Below the pieces are notes generated by a model. That model searched no databases and was not told the origin of the DNA. It saw only the letters and a program-made list of their open reading frames with translations. Position numbers and translations under genes: made by a program. Source: Microbacterium testaceum StLB037 (GTDB lineage: Bacteria; Actinomycetota; Actinomycetes; Actinomycetales; Microbacteriaceae). Taken from it: a DNA stretch of 64,000 bases. The stretch spans positions 1,798,001 to 1,862,000 of the forward strand of contig NC_015125.1 in NCBI RefSeq assembly GCF_000202635.1, in the 5' to 3' direction. Shown piece by piece: positions 24,915-34,386 of this stretch. The first letter of the stretch is position 1. The number at the start of each line of letters is the position of its first letter.

Positions 24915-25853
24915 TCAGTGCGGGGCGTGACCGGCGGCGATGACGCGGCCGGCCTCGGCGAAGAGGCCGCGCATCCACTCGTGCTCGGGGTCACGGTTGT
25001 GGGACGGATGCCACCACAGCGCGCTCACGATCGGCGTCGCCGCGAACGGCAGGGGCACGACGCGGATGCCGCCGATCCTCAGCAGGTGCGGAGCCAGAGC
25101 CGACTGCACGAGCCCGACGCGGCGGGTGCCGCTGACGAAGTGGCCCACCGACAGGAAACTCTCGAGGACGACCTCGATGTGCGGCTCGACACCGAGCTGC
25201 TGGATCTGGCGCGCGGCCGAGGTGAAGGCCGACCGCGACTGGAAGGTGAGGACCCAGGGCATGTCGGCGAGGTTCTGCATGGTGAGCGTGTCGCCGACCT
25301 CGTCGTTGTCGTCGGCGACGACGGCCAGCCAGTCGTCCTGCCAGAGGTCGAGGTAGGGCAGCTCCGACACGGGGCCGTGCGGGATCACCATCGCGTCGGC
25401 GGAGCGCAGCCGGTTCGCCGCGTCTTCGACGATTCCGGGGTTGTGCAGCATGTAGCGGAAGCGCACGCCCGGCGCTTCCTGGGCCGCGAGCTGAGACACC
25501 ACGGTGCCGACGGTGACGAAGCCGTAGTCGGAGCCGTAGATCGAGAACTCGCGCGTCGACTCCGCCGGCGACCACGACGCCTGACTCTCGAACACGCGGC
25601 GGGCGGCCTCCAGAGCCGTGCTCGTGTGGTCGGTGAGGCGGATGGCGAACGGGGTCAGTTCGTACGTGTTGCCGCGGCGGGCGAGGATCTGGTCGTTGAA
25701 GTGGGTGCGCAGTCGCGCGAGCGACGCGCTCAGGGCCGGTTGGCTGAGATGCAGACTCTCGGCCGCGCGCGTGACGCTGCGCTCGGTGAGCAGGGCGTCG
25801 AGCGAGACCAGGAGGTTCAGGTCGAGGCGGGAGAGGGCTGCGTTGTCGGACAC
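24915..25853 (-). CDS. LysR-family transcriptional regulator (NodD/NahR-like)
   Basis: A 312-residue LysR protein. The N-terminal helix-turn-helix is in SVTRAAESLHLSQPALSASL (residues ~26-45), and the substrate-binding fold follows. LSRLDLNLLVSLDALLTERS at the start is the type found in NodD, NahR and LinR, which respond to flavonoids or aromatic acids. This fits a regulator of polyphenol use (inference). GTG 25853 has GAGGAG about 12 nt upstream. The adjacent minus-strand operon (GH3-GH43-ABC binding protein) and the convergent fusion operon are candidate targets. Confidence 0.87.
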   Translation of the reverse strand: MSDNAALSRLDLNLLVSLDALLTERSVTRAAESLHLSQPALSASLARLRTHFNDQILARRGNTYELTPFAIRLTDHTSTALEAARRVFESQASWSPAESTREFSIYGSDYGFVTVGTVVSQLAAQEAPGVRFRYMLHNPGIVEDAANRLRSADAMVIPHGPVSELPYLDLWQDDWLAVVADDNDEVGDTLTMQNLADMPWVLTFQSRSAFTSAARQIQQLGVEPHIEVVLESFLSVGHFVSGTRRVGLVQSALAPHLLRIGGIRVVPLPFAATPIVSALWWHPSHNRDPEHEWMRGLFAEAGRVIAAGHAPH

Positions 25854-25954
25854 GTCGTCGTGTTCTCCTCGTGCCGGGTGGAACGAATGGGAACCCCGAG
25901 CGTATCAATCCGGTCGATGGAATGGCGGAGAATATTCCTGATCGTGATCCGGTG

Positions 25955-28102
25955 TCAGAGCGCCTCGACCCCCACGAGCCGGGTCGTCGCGAGCGTGCTC
26001 CCCACGTGCAGCTCGAAGCGCCCCGGTTCGACCCGCCACCCCTCCGCCCACAGGGCGAAGACCTCGCGCGGCAGAGCGATCTCGACGCTCGCCGTCTCGC
26101 CGGCATCCAAGGTCCGCCGGCGGAAGCCGACGAGACGCCGGACGGGCTGCGTGACCGAGGCGACGACGTCGCGCAGGTACACCTGCACCACCTCGTCGCC
26201 GCGCCGGTCGGAGGTGTTCGTCACGTCGACCCGGACCGTCAGCACCGTCTCGTCGAGAGAGCCGGTGGCGGCGAAGGCGGATGCCGAGACCTCGGGCCCG
26301 CCGTGGGCGAAGCGGGCGTAGCCCGACCCGTGGCCGAAGGAGTACTGCGGCCCCAGGGGCAGGTCGAGGTACTTGGACGTGTACTTGTCCTGCACATTGC
26401 CGGGGCCGTGGAGGCCGACGTCGTGGTGCTCGGCCGTGAGGGTGCCGCCCGTGGAGGCGGGGCGGCCGGTGTTCTCGTGGGCGTAGGGGATCGGGATCTG
26501 CCCGACCGAGCGCGGGAACGACATCGGCAGGCGACCGGAGGGCTCGGCGTCACCCAGCAGGAGGTCGACGATCGCCGCCGGGGCTTCGGTGCCCCCGTGC
26601 CACACGACGACAGCGGCCGCCACCTCGTCGATCCAGTCCACGACGACGAGCGGTCGGCCGGTGACGAGCATCACGACGGTGGGCGTGCCGGTGGCGGCGA
26701 CCGCGCGGATCAACGCCTCCTGCCGACCGGGGAGGCGCAGGTCGCTTCGCGAGGCGGCTTCGCCGGAGAGGGCGGAGGGCTCCCCGGCGAGGACGACCGC
26801 GACGTCGGCGGCGGCCGCCGCACGGACGGCTGCCGCGATGCCGTCGTCGTCGGGTGAGAGGAAGTCCACGCCCTCCTCGACGGCGATCTCGAGGTCGGGG
26901 CGGCGATCGGACAGCTCGTCGACCACGGACCCCGCGCGGGCACCGAAGAACTGCACCCACGCGCCGAGGTGGTCGGTCGACGTGGCGTACGGGCCCGTCA
27001 GCAGCACGCGGCGCGGCGCGACGAGGGGGAGGGTGCCGTCGTTGTGCAGCAGCACGCTGCCGCGCGTGGCGGCGGCGCGGACGAGCGCGCGAGAGGCGGC
27101 ATCCGGGGTCGTGATCTCGGCATCCGGATCGACGTAGGGGTTCTCGAAGAGGCCGAGCGCCTCCTTCACACGCAGCACGCGGCGTACGGCGTCGTCGACG
27201 CGGCCGGGATCGAGACGTGCGAGTTCGTCGCCGGCGAGGGTGAGTGGAGAGCCGCCCATCTCGATGTCGAGCCCGGCCGCGTACGCCTGGCGGACGGCAT
27301 CCGCGAGGTCCTCGGCCACGCCGTGCGGCACGAGGTTGGCGACACCCTCGGCATCTCCCACGATCACGCCGTCGAAGCCCCATTCCTGCTTCAGAACCTC
27401 GGTCAGCAGGCGCCGGTGAGCGTGCATCGGGATACCGGAGACCGACGTGAACGCGGCCATCACGGACGCGGCTCCCGCGCGCACCGCCGCCTCGAAGGGA
27501 GGAAGGTGCACGGTGCGCAGAGCGCGCTCGCTGAGGTCGGCGCCGTTGTAGTCGCGACCGCCTTCGCCCGCGCCGTAGCCGACGAAGTGCTTGGCGGTGG
27601 CGGCGATGGCATCCGGAGCCGAGAGATCGTCGCCCTGGTACCCGCGGACCATCGCGGCCACGAGCAGCGAGGTGAGCCACGGATCCTCGCCGAAGCCTTC
27701 CGACACCCGCCCCCAGCGCGGGTCGCGCGAGACGTCGGCCATGGGAGAGAACGTCCAGGTCACGCCGCCCGAGCGTGCCTCCGTGGCTGCGAGGTGCGCG
27801 AGGGAGCGGACGAGCTCGGGATCGAAGGACGCGGCCTGCGCGAGCGGGATCGGGGCGATCGTGCGCTGGCCGTGGATGACGTCGAGGCCGACGAGCAGGG
27901 GGATGCCGAGGCGCGTCTCCTCCACCGCGACGCGCTGCAGGGCGTTCGTGGCTTCGGCCGACGGCGGCCAGAAGGTCGAGCCGATGCCGCGGCGCACCAG
28001 GGCGGCGGCGTCGTCGGGGTGGGGGCGGAAGACGATCTGCAGTTGGCCGATCTTCTCCTCCCACGTCATCCGGGCGAGGAGCTCCTCGATGCGGGCGCTC
28101 AC
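25955..28102 (-). CDS. GH3 beta-glucosidase/xylosidase
   Basis: A 715-residue GH3 enzyme with the full layout: N-terminal barrel, alpha/beta sandwich and C-terminal fibronectin-III-like domain (VRVDVTNTSDRRGDEVVQVY). The catalytic Asp is expected in GFDGVIVGDAEGV (residues ~256-268); KHFVGYGAGEGGRDYN and DPRWGRVSEGFGEDP are family marks. It removes beta-linked glucose or xylose from oligosaccharides or O-glycosides. No signal peptide, so it probably acts after uptake. GTG 28102 overlaps the GH43 stop (GTGA), so the two are translationally coupled. Confidence 0.92.
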   Translation of the reverse strand: MSARIEELLARMTWEEKIGQLQIVFRPHPDDAAALVRRGIGSTFWPPSAEATNALQRVAVEETRLGIPLLVGLDVIHGQRTIAPIPLAQAASFDPELVRSLAHLAATEARSGGVTWTFSPMADVSRDPRWGRVSEGFGEDPWLTSLLVAAMVRGYQGDDLSAPDAIAATAKHFVGYGAGEGGRDYNGADLSERALRTVHLPPFEAAVRAGAASVMAAFTSVSGIPMHAHRRLLTEVLKQEWGFDGVIVGDAEGVANLVPHGVAEDLADAVRQAYAAGLDIEMGGSPLTLAGDELARLDPGRVDDAVRRVLRVKEALGLFENPYVDPDAEITTPDAASRALVRAAATRGSVLLHNDGTLPLVAPRRVLLTGPYATSTDHLGAWVQFFGARAGSVVDELSDRRPDLEIAVEEGVDFLSPDDDGIAAAVRAAAAADVAVVLAGEPSALSGEAASRSDLRLPGRQEALIRAVAATGTPTVVMLVTGRPLVVVDWIDEVAAAVVVWHGGTEAPAAIVDLLLGDAEPSGRLPMSFPRSVGQIPIPYAHENTGRPASTGGTLTAEHHDVGLHGPGNVQDKYTSKYLDLPLGPQYSFGHGSGYARFAHGGPEVSASAFAATGSLDETVLTVRVDVTNTSDRRGDEVVQVYLRDVVASVTQPVRRLVGFRRRTLDAGETASVEIALPREVFALWAEGWRVEPGRFELHVGSTLATTRLVGVEAL

Positions 28103-29562
28103 GACAGCGGCCGGTAGGTCACGGAACGGAAGCGGGCAGAGCCGCTCCCGGTCGCGTACAGCGCGGGGCGCAGGCTCAGCAGGTCGCCGACGGTGTTGGC
28201 GTGGTAGCCGGAGACCTCGAAGCGCAGGCCGTGGCGGGTCCAGTCGCCGCCGGGTTCGCGGTAGTGGATCTCGACGATGTGCTCGATGTTGCGGATGCGC
28301 AGCTGCAGGCGCCGGACCGCGGGCGCGGGCTCCGGCCGGTGGTGCGGGTGCCCGCCGAAGTACGTGCGCATGCGCGCGCCGTCGATGCCGACGCCCACGT
28401 ACAGGCGGTCGTTGAAGAAGAGCAACAGGCCCGCCTCGGTGTCGTCCCCCAGGACGTCGACGTCGGCCTCGATCTCGTACGAGTGATCGGGTGCCATCGT
28501 GACCAGGGGAGACGTGTCGGCGGGTGAGGTGCCCTTCGCCGCGAGCACGAGACCGTCGTCGAGGGCGAGTCGGTCGGCCTCTCCGGGCCCGGGGGCGTGG
28601 AACGTCCACCGCTCGCCCGAGGGGAGCGCGGAGAAGTCGTCGGTCCAGCGCGCGGGCTCCGCCTGCGGGGCGGCTCCGGTGGGCGCGTCGAGGTCGCCGC
28701 CGACGTCGTCGGCGCCCACGGGCCACCCGTCCTCGGTCCACGTCACGGGCTCGAGCAGGATCTGCCGGCCGAGCGTGCGGTAGCCGTTCTCGTAACCGTG
28801 CGAGAGCATCCACCAGTCGTCGCCCGCGGGCCCGGGGACGATCGTCGCGTGCCCGCGCGACCACCAGGCCTGCGCGGCATCCGTCGTCCGGGTCACGGGA
28901 TTGTGCGGGCTGTTCTCCCACGGCCCGTGGACCGAGCGAGACCGCGCGGCGATGACCATGTGCCCGGTGGGAGGACCGGCCGTCCCGCCGACCGCGCTGA
29001 CCAGGTAGAACCAGTCATCCTTGCGCAGCAGCTTGGGGCCTTCGAGAGCGTAGGCCTCGGTGATCCAGGCGTCCGGATAGTGCCACCCGTCGTAGACGTG
29101 CTCCAGCTCGCCGATCGTCGACAGCCCGTCGTCGCTCAGCGCGATGCGGCGGATGCCGTTGGTGAAGAGATAGCGCGAGCCGTCTTCGCCCACGACGTGG
29201 CCGGGATCGATCGCACCCCGGATGCCGAGATCGATCGGCTCCGACCAAGGGCCCTCCATCGCGTCGGCGTGGATGACGAAGATCGAGGGTTCGGTGAGGG
29301 AGGACCAGGGGGCCGGGATGAAGGGGATGTAGATGAAGAAGCGCCCGTCGACCTCGGCGATGTCGACCGCGAAGGTGACGCCGACGGGGGCGGGGAGCGC
29401 GGCCGTGACGTACTCCCAGGTGACGAGGTCGCGGGAGCGGTAGAGCAGCAGGCCGGGGGCCGACTCGAACGAGGAGTACGTCATCCAGTACTCGTCGCCG
29501 ACCTTGATGACGGCGGGATCGGGGCGGTCGCCGCCGAGGACGGGGTTGCGGAAGGTGGTCAT
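28099..29562 (-). CDS. GH43-family glycosidase
   Basis: A 487-residue five-bladed beta-propeller glycosidase with a C-terminal beta-sandwich. NPVLGGDRPDPAVIKVGDEYW holds the catalytic-base Asp (residue ~16); AIDPGHVVGEDGSRYLF gives the pKa-modulating Asp, and TEAYALEGPKLLRKDDWFYL the general-acid Glu (~175). Family members are beta-xylosidases or arabinofuranosidases. ATG 29562 has a short spacer after a hairpin. It is co-transcribed with the ABC binding protein upstream and GH3 downstream, as in a xyloside/arabinoside utilisation operon. Confidence 0.9.
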   Translation of the reverse strand: MTTFRNPVLGGDRPDPAVIKVGDEYWMTYSSFESAPGLLLYRSRDLVTWEYVTAALPAPVGVTFAVDIAEVDGRFFIYIPFIPAPWSSLTEPSIFVIHADAMEGPWSEPIDLGIRGAIDPGHVVGEDGSRYLFTNGIRRIALSDDGLSTIGELEHVYDGWHYPDAWITEAYALEGPKLLRKDDWFYLVSAVGGTAGPPTGHMVIAARSRSVHGPWENSPHNPVTRTTDAAQAWWSRGHATIVPGPAGDDWWMLSHGYENGYRTLGRQILLEPVTWTEDGWPVGADDVGGDLDAPTGAAPQAEPARWTDDFSALPSGERWTFHAPGPGEADRLALDDGLVLAAKGTSPADTSPLVTMAPDHSYEIEADVDVLGDDTEAGLLLFFNDRLYVGVGIDGARMRTYFGGHPHHRPEPAPAVRRLQLRIRNIEHIVEIHYREPGGDWTRHGLRFEVSGYHANTVGDLLSLRPALYATGSGSARFRSVTYRPLS

Positions 29563-29587
29563 CGCGGCTCCTGATCAGGGAAAACGG

Positions 29588-29623
29588 CGGCCGGCTGCCG
29601 CCCCGAGGGGCGACAGCCGGCCG
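29588..29623 (-). terminator. Intercistronic hairpin between ABC binding protein and GH43 genes
   Basis: CGGCCGGCTG (29588-29597) pairs exactly with CAGCCGGCCG (29614-29623), and the loop itself can form a CGCCCC/GGGGCG stem. There is no U-tract. As in other binding-protein operons, it probably stabilises the upstream message or partly terminates it, so that the binding protein is made in excess. Confidence 0.7.
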
Positions 29624-29632
29624 GTTCGGGGA

Positions 29633-30919
29633 TCAGCCCCAGGCGGTGTCCATGTCGGCGAGAACCTGGTCGACCGTCTTCTGGCCGGTCAGCAGGCCCT
29701 GGACGCCGGCGCCGAGGGCGTCGTAGACGCCCGGGTTCGGCCACGCGGCGTTCGGCAGGCCGGTGTAGGAGTTCGACTCGAGCAGCGAACCGATGTTCTT
29801 GTACTGCGGCAGGAGCGTGTCCTGCGAAGCGCCGACGATCGGCACGCCGCCGAAGCTGTCGGCGAAGGTCTTCGCCTGCTCGGGGGTGGCGACCCAGTCG
29901 AGGAAGTCCTGGATGAGCTTCTTCTTGGCGTCGCTGGCCTTGGCGTTGACGCCCCAGGCGTAGTTGGCGGAGGCGAGCACGAAGGGCTTCTGTCCGGCGG
30001 AGGGCGGGAAGCTCTGGACCGTGAGGTCGGCGCCGGTGGCGGCACCGATCGAGCTGGCAGCGCTGCCGGGGACGGCGGCCGAGAGCGAGGTCCCGCCTCC
30101 GAGGCCGGCCGTGATGTTGTCGAACGTGCCGCCCGCGGCGCCGTCCTGGAAGCAGCCCGCGCTGTTCATGTCGACGAGGTCCTGCAGCGTCTCCTTCCAG
30201 CCGTCGCTGTCGGCGAAGGTGACCTTGCCGTCGGCGCGCTGCTGGTTCCAGTCGGGCTGAGCCTCGTAGACGCGGGTCGCCGAGATGAGCTGAGCCATCA
30301 GGCCGGTGTTGAACGTGATGGCGCCCGCGAGAACGGTGAAGGTCTTGCCCGCGTCACGAGCGGTCTTGCAGTCCGCCAGGAGCGAGTCGTAGCTCTCGGG
30401 GTACTCGGTGAGACCGGCTTCCTTCGCGGCGTCGTTGTTGTAGACGAGGCCGACGGGGATGAGCGCCGTGGGCTGTCCGTAGACCTTGCCGTCGACTTCG
30501 TACTGGTTCTCGGCGTTCGCGGGGACGAGGCTCTCGGACGTGCCGCCCAGCGGGGCGAGCAGTCCGGCCTCGGCGAGCGAGATGACCGAGATGGGCTGGC
30601 CGGTACCGGGCGCGAGGATCATCACGTCGGCGGCGTTGCCGGCCTGCAGCTGGGTCGTGACCTGCGTGTTGTAGGCCTCGGAGGGGTAGGGGATGACCTC
30701 GATGTTGAGGCCCTTCTCCTGCCCGTACGCCTCGAGAGTCTTGGCGTAGGACTGGTCGTCGTCGTTGGCCTGAGCGACCATGACGGTGAATCCGTTGGCG
30801 CTGTCGCCGTTCCCCGAGTCGCCGCTGTTGCCCGAGCATCCGGCGAGGATGAGAACACCGGCGAGGGGGGCTGCGAGCAGGGGAAGGCGGAGGGGCCGAA
30901 GCGAACTGTGCTGTGGCAT
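29633..30919 (-). CDS. Sugar ABC transporter substrate-binding lipoprotein
   Basis: A 428-residue extracellular solute-binding protein (family 1). The lipoprotein signal ends VLILAGCSGNSGDSGNG, with the lipidated Cys near residue 28. The mature part has the MalE-type fold (QPTALIPVGLVYNNDAAKEAG; DFLDWVATPEQAKTFADSFG). It should capture an oligosaccharide or glycoside outside the membrane and deliver it to the permeases at 34387 and 35352. ATG 30919 follows a GAAAGG site. Its promoter region (30993-31026) carries the shared operator. The permease genes lie about 3.5 kb away on the other strand, past the GH106-like gene. Confidence 0.9.
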   Translation of the reverse strand: MPQHSSLRPLRLPLLAAPLAGVLILAGCSGNSGDSGNGDSANGFTVMVAQANDDDQSYAKTLEAYGQEKGLNIEVIPYPSEAYNTQVTTQLQAGNAADVMILAPGTGQPISVISLAEAGLLAPLGGTSESLVPANAENQYEVDGKVYGQPTALIPVGLVYNNDAAKEAGLTEYPESYDSLLADCKTARDAGKTFTVLAGAITFNTGLMAQLISATRVYEAQPDWNQQRADGKVTFADSDGWKETLQDLVDMNSAGCFQDGAAGGTFDNITAGLGGGTSLSAAVPGSAASSIGAATGADLTVQSFPPSAGQKPFVLASANYAWGVNAKASDAKKKLIQDFLDWVATPEQAKTFADSFGGVPIVGASQDTLLPQYKNIGSLLESNSYTGLPNAAWPNPGVYDALGAGVQGLLTGQKTVDQVLADMDTAWG

Positions 30920-30992
30920 GGACGAACCCTTTCGTGACTTCTTTGTCTCCAGCCCCGGGTAGTGGCTGGTACGGCTTCGTAGCCGCGAATTC

Positions 30993-31026
30993 AGGGTGAC
31001 ACACATCTGTCGGTTTTCGACATTAG
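30993..31026 (-). promoter_or_regulatory. Shared promoter-operator before ABC binding protein
   Basis: On the minus strand: CTAATGT, CGAAAAC, CGACA. TGTCG (31022-31018) and CGACA (31012-31008) are an exact inverted repeat with 5 nt between. Putative -35 TCGAAA and -10 CACCCT are separated by 16 nt, the same as in the other copies, though this -10 is poor. The start codon is 74 nt further on. Confidence 0.65.
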
Positions 31027-31080
31027 CTTTGCTGATGCCGGGCAATAGTCCCAGCGATTCGCCCGGGAAAACTTCCCTGA

Positions 31081-34000
31081 TCAGGGCTTACAGAGAAGAG
31101 TCACGGGCCCGGAGATGCCCGCCGGACGAGGAACGGCGTCGACCGAGAACACCTGTGTCATCGGGGCGAAGATCTCGCTGGAGGGGTGGGTGGCCTCGGC
31201 GATCAGCCGATTGCGCCACGGCACCGCCACCTCCACACGCACCTGGTTCACCCCTTCCTGCCACGCGGCGGAGACGTCGACGCGGTACGGAGCGGTCCAC
31301 GCGATCCCGCAGTCGGTCCCGTTCACCCGCACGCGGGCGACCCCGTGCACGGTGCCGAGATCGAGCTCGGTCGGGGTCCCGGCATCCGGTGTCGACAGCT
31401 CCGCGCGATAGACCCCGATGCCGGAGAAACCGCGCGCGGCGGCGCCGTCGTCCGTCCAGGGGTGCGGGTGCTCACCGTGCGAGACCGCAGGGATGCCGGG
31501 GAGCTCGACGCTCCACTCCCCCTCGGGGTTGATCGTGCGCCCGGGGGAGGCGTCGTCGGCCCCCGTGCCGTCGACGACGAACACCGAACCGAACGCAGGG
31601 AGAGTCACGTCGACGCGGCCCTCGGCGGCGGAGGGTGCGTGACGCGTCCGACGGACGGGGTCCCAGATCTCGACCGGGCCCGGCACTCCCGTGAGTGTCA
31701 CCGTGACGGGGTCGCCCGACGGGTTGGCCAGGAAGTCCACGCGACGATCGCCGACGATGCGGGCGATGCGACGTACCTGCGCGCCGGTCACGGGCCGCTC
31801 GGGAGCGCACCCGAGTTCGGCCAGTGCCTGACCGAGGTCGTCCGTCTCGACGACGCCCGGTGACGCCCAGACGCGCGCCACGAGCGCGGTGAACTCCTCG
31901 GCGTCGTCGCCCAGCGACGGCGTCGTCTCGGGGCGGAGGCCCACGAGAGACGCCCCCGCGTCGACGAGGGTGGCGAGCCGTCGCAGCGTCGGGACCGTCA
32001 TGCGTCTGCTCGACCCGCCGAGGAAGAGAAGCCGGTAGCGCGAGTGCCCGGCGACGAGGCTTTCGCCCTCGACCTGGAGGATGTCGAGCCCGTCGACGCC
32101 GAGATAGTCGAAGTCGAAGCCGGCGGGCACAGTGTCGTCGAGGCGGTGTTCGTACAGCCCCGTGACCGGAGCCTCCTCGCCGACGAAGACGGCGACATCG
32201 ACGGCGGGGCGTCCCGCGGCGAGCAGGGCCGAGCATCGCGCGAGGTAGTCGATCCAGGGCCGTGCCATGTCGGCCCACGTCTCGTGCCGGGTGAAGGCCT
32301 GACCGAGGAACGGTGCCAGCGCGATGCCCGGCGGAGGAGTGGATGCCGGCTGGTGCGGCGACGTGTGCACGCAGAAGCGCGTGACCCCCAGTGCCAGCTG
32401 GAGGTCGGCGACGTGTTTGAGGTTCGACGGCATCCATCCCCAGGGATCACCGAACGACGTGAAGGCTTCGGCACCGGTCCAGGTGCGCCCGTGGACGTGC
32501 GCGACCGAGGAGGCGCCCTTGAGGTCGGCGACGTACGTGGGCTTCGGGCCCGCGGACGGGTCGAAGGTCCACATGGCGCCCATCGGCACGTCGGCGGGAC
32601 CCCGCATGGCGAGGTCGTCGCCCCACTGGGGACGACCGTCCTCCAGGGCCTCGGCGTAGTACGTCATGCCGCGCGCGTGTGCTTCGGTGGCGAGGGTTCC
32701 GTAGTACTCGCGCGCCAGCAGCTCGCCGAGCGTGCGCCGATAGTCGGCGAGGAACCCGTCGCTGGCCTCGGCGCCCTCGACGAGGTACCCCGCGAGCGTG
32801 GGCAGCCACGCGGTGGGGTCGTAGCCCCGCGCGGCGGCGAACCGCTCGGCGATGGCGTCGGTGAAGTTCTGCGCTCCGGCCTCGATGCTGTCGCTGAGGA
32901 GCGCCGTGAACCGGCCGGTGCGCGGTCGGTACCGCTCGAGGTGGGTCTCGAGGTACGCGGCGACGCGGTTCCCGTCGAGTTTGTCGACCTCGAGCCCGGT
33001 CGAGACAGCGGGGGCCGGGCCGTTGGTCTGTCCGGTGGGTGACGCGCCCAGGCGCAGGATGCGCCAAGAGCCCGGGGGGATCTCCCCGCGCAGACGTTCG
33101 CCGTCGAAAGAGGTCGTGAGGTCGATGACCGTCGCGGGGTCGATCGCGGGGGAGTCGGGGTCGGCGACCGAGTCGAGGGCGTAGAAGTCGGGCTCGACGC
33201 CGAAACCAGCCTTCGTCTCCGCATGATGGACCCGCGCCGCGGCGAACAGCGCGAACTCGCTCACCTCGAACGCGTCCGCACGCCGCAACACCGGTGGCAT
33301 CCGGACTCCCGGAGCCATGGTCGGCAGCGCCTCGCTCGCGCTCGCGCCCGACAGCAGCAGGCGGAAGCGACGGGCGGTCACGGCGGGGAAGCTCGCGGTT
33401 CGCGCGACGACGGTCGTGGGCTCGAGGCGCACGAGGTCGTGAAAGCCGGCGCCGTCGTCGACCTGCAGGACCGCGAGCGGCGGGGGCGCGGCGCCGAAGC
33501 CCCGCGGGCCGGGCAGGCCCAGGGTGACGGCGCGCACCGTCACCGGCTCGCGGAACACCGCCTCGATCGCCGCCTCCGACCAGGCGTCGGGGTCTCGGGG
33601 CAGACGGATGCCGGGACCGAAGGCGCCGTCGATGAGGGTCGCGCCGTCGATCGCGACGCCGTCGACCCGGTAGCTCGCGGGTGCGAGCGGCAGCTGACCC
33701 GCGGAGGCGGGGAAGGCCACCACCCGCCAGTCGGCGCTCCACCGGGGCGAGCCGTCCGCGCCGTGGCGCGGGGCGTCCTGGAACCCGCCGGCGGAGTCGG
33801 GGAGCGGGGGAAGCGCGACGTCGATCCGGCCGCCGTCGACGACGACCTCGCTCCACACGACCTTCTTCATCGCGTCGACGGGTGCGACCCACGGTCCGCC
33901 CGACGCGCTCCACCCCGCCGAGGTGGCGATGGCGATCTCCATGTCCAGGCGCGCCGCGGTCGTGACCGCGGCCTCGATCGCGTCGTCCCACTCCGGCATC

Positions 34001-34230
34001 CCCGGATGCCGAGGAGCGCCGACGACCGACGGCATCCCCATCCCTCCGTCGAACAGGTGCACTCCGCGCACGCCGATCCGGTGCAGCCACTCGAGGTCGG
34101 CGACGGCGCCCTCGGCGTCGGCATTGCCGTCCATCCAGTGCCACCACGCGCGCGGGCGGGCCTCGTCGGGCGGGTCGACGAAGAGGTTCCACAGGTCGTC
34201 GGGGGAGGAGTTCGCGGGGCTCGGGCTCAC
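31081..34230 (-). CDS. GH106-like glycoside hydrolase (alpha-L-rhamnosidase type)
   Basis: A large protein (about 1049 residues) matching the GH106/glycosyl-hydrolase layout: PDEARPRAWWHWMDGNADAE at the N-terminus, then WLHRIGVRGVHLFDGGMG. A central (beta/alpha)8 region has FTALLSDSIEAGAQNFTDA, then HGRTWTGAEAFTSFGDPWGW. The C-terminal jelly roll ends in GVARVRVNGTDCGIAW. GH106 enzymes release alpha-L-rhamnose from plant glycosides or pectin; flavonoid rutinosides would fit the context. No signal peptide. GTG 34230 has AAGGAT upstream. An ATG at 34317 would start inside the shared operator and is less likely. Confidence 0.8.
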   Translation of the reverse strand: MSPSPANSSPDDLWNLFVDPPDEARPRAWWHWMDGNADAEGAVADLEWLHRIGVRGVHLFDGGMGMPSVVGAPRHPGMPEWDDAIEAAVTTAARLDMEIAIATSAGWSASGGPWVAPVDAMKKVVWSEVVVDGGRIDVALPPLPDSAGGFQDAPRHGADGSPRWSADWRVVAFPASAGQLPLAPASYRVDGVAIDGATLIDGAFGPGIRLPRDPDAWSEAAIEAVFREPVTVRAVTLGLPGPRGFGAAPPPLAVLQVDDGAGFHDLVRLEPTTVVARTASFPAVTARRFRLLLSGASASEALPTMAPGVRMPPVLRRADAFEVSEFALFAAARVHHAETKAGFGVEPDFYALDSVADPDSPAIDPATVIDLTTSFDGERLRGEIPPGSWRILRLGASPTGQTNGPAPAVSTGLEVDKLDGNRVAAYLETHLERYRPRTGRFTALLSDSIEAGAQNFTDAIAERFAAARGYDPTAWLPTLAGYLVEGAEASDGFLADYRRTLGELLAREYYGTLATEAHARGMTYYAEALEDGRPQWGDDLAMRGPADVPMGAMWTFDPSAGPKPTYVADLKGASSVAHVHGRTWTGAEAFTSFGDPWGWMPSNLKHVADLQLALGVTRFCVHTSPHQPASTPPPGIALAPFLGQAFTRHETWADMARPWIDYLARCSALLAAGRPAVDVAVFVGEEAPVTGLYEHRLDDTVPAGFDFDYLGVDGLDILQVEGESLVAGHSRYRLLFLGGSSRRMTVPTLRRLATLVDAGASLVGLRPETTPSLGDDAEEFTALVARVWASPGVVETDDLGQALAELGCAPERPVTGAQVRRIARIVGDRRVDFLANPSGDPVTVTLTGVPGPVEIWDPVRRTRHAPSAAEGRVDVTLPAFGSVFVVDGTGADDASPGRTINPEGEWSVELPGIPAVSHGEHPHPWTDDGAAARGFSGIGVYRAELSTPDAGTPTELDLGTVHGVARVRVNGTDCGIAWTAPYRVDVSAAWQEGVNQVRVEVAVPWRNRLIAEATHPSSEIFAPMTQVFSVDAVPRPAGISGPVTLLCKP

Positions 34231-34297
34231 TGCCGCATCCTTGCAAGATCCCGGCGTTCGCGGGGCTCCCGCCTTGTTATGTCGAGCATCCATCTCA

Positions 34298-34331
34298 CTA
34301 ATGTGTCTTTTCGACACAAGGGTGCGATAGT
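34298..34331 (+). promoter_or_regulatory. Shared promoter-operator before ABC permeases
   Basis: CTAATGT, GTCTTTT, CGACACAAG. TGTGTC (34302-34307) and GACACA (34313-34318) form an exact inverted repeat around TTTTC. Putative -35 is at 34304-34309 and -10 GATAGT at 34326-34331, 16 nt apart. A further half-site TTATGTCGA lies at 34277-34285, toward the divergent GH106-like gene. Confidence 0.7.
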
Positions 34332-34386
34332 CGGAGAACCGGCGCTCGACGCAACGGAGCGCAATGACGAAGAAGTCAGAGAGCAG

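Noticed and set aside
34231..34317. ATG start of the GH106-like gene at 34317
   Set aside because: That codon lies within the TGTGTC/GACACA operator of the divergent permease promoter and lacks a ribosome site; GTG 34230 has AAGGAT.
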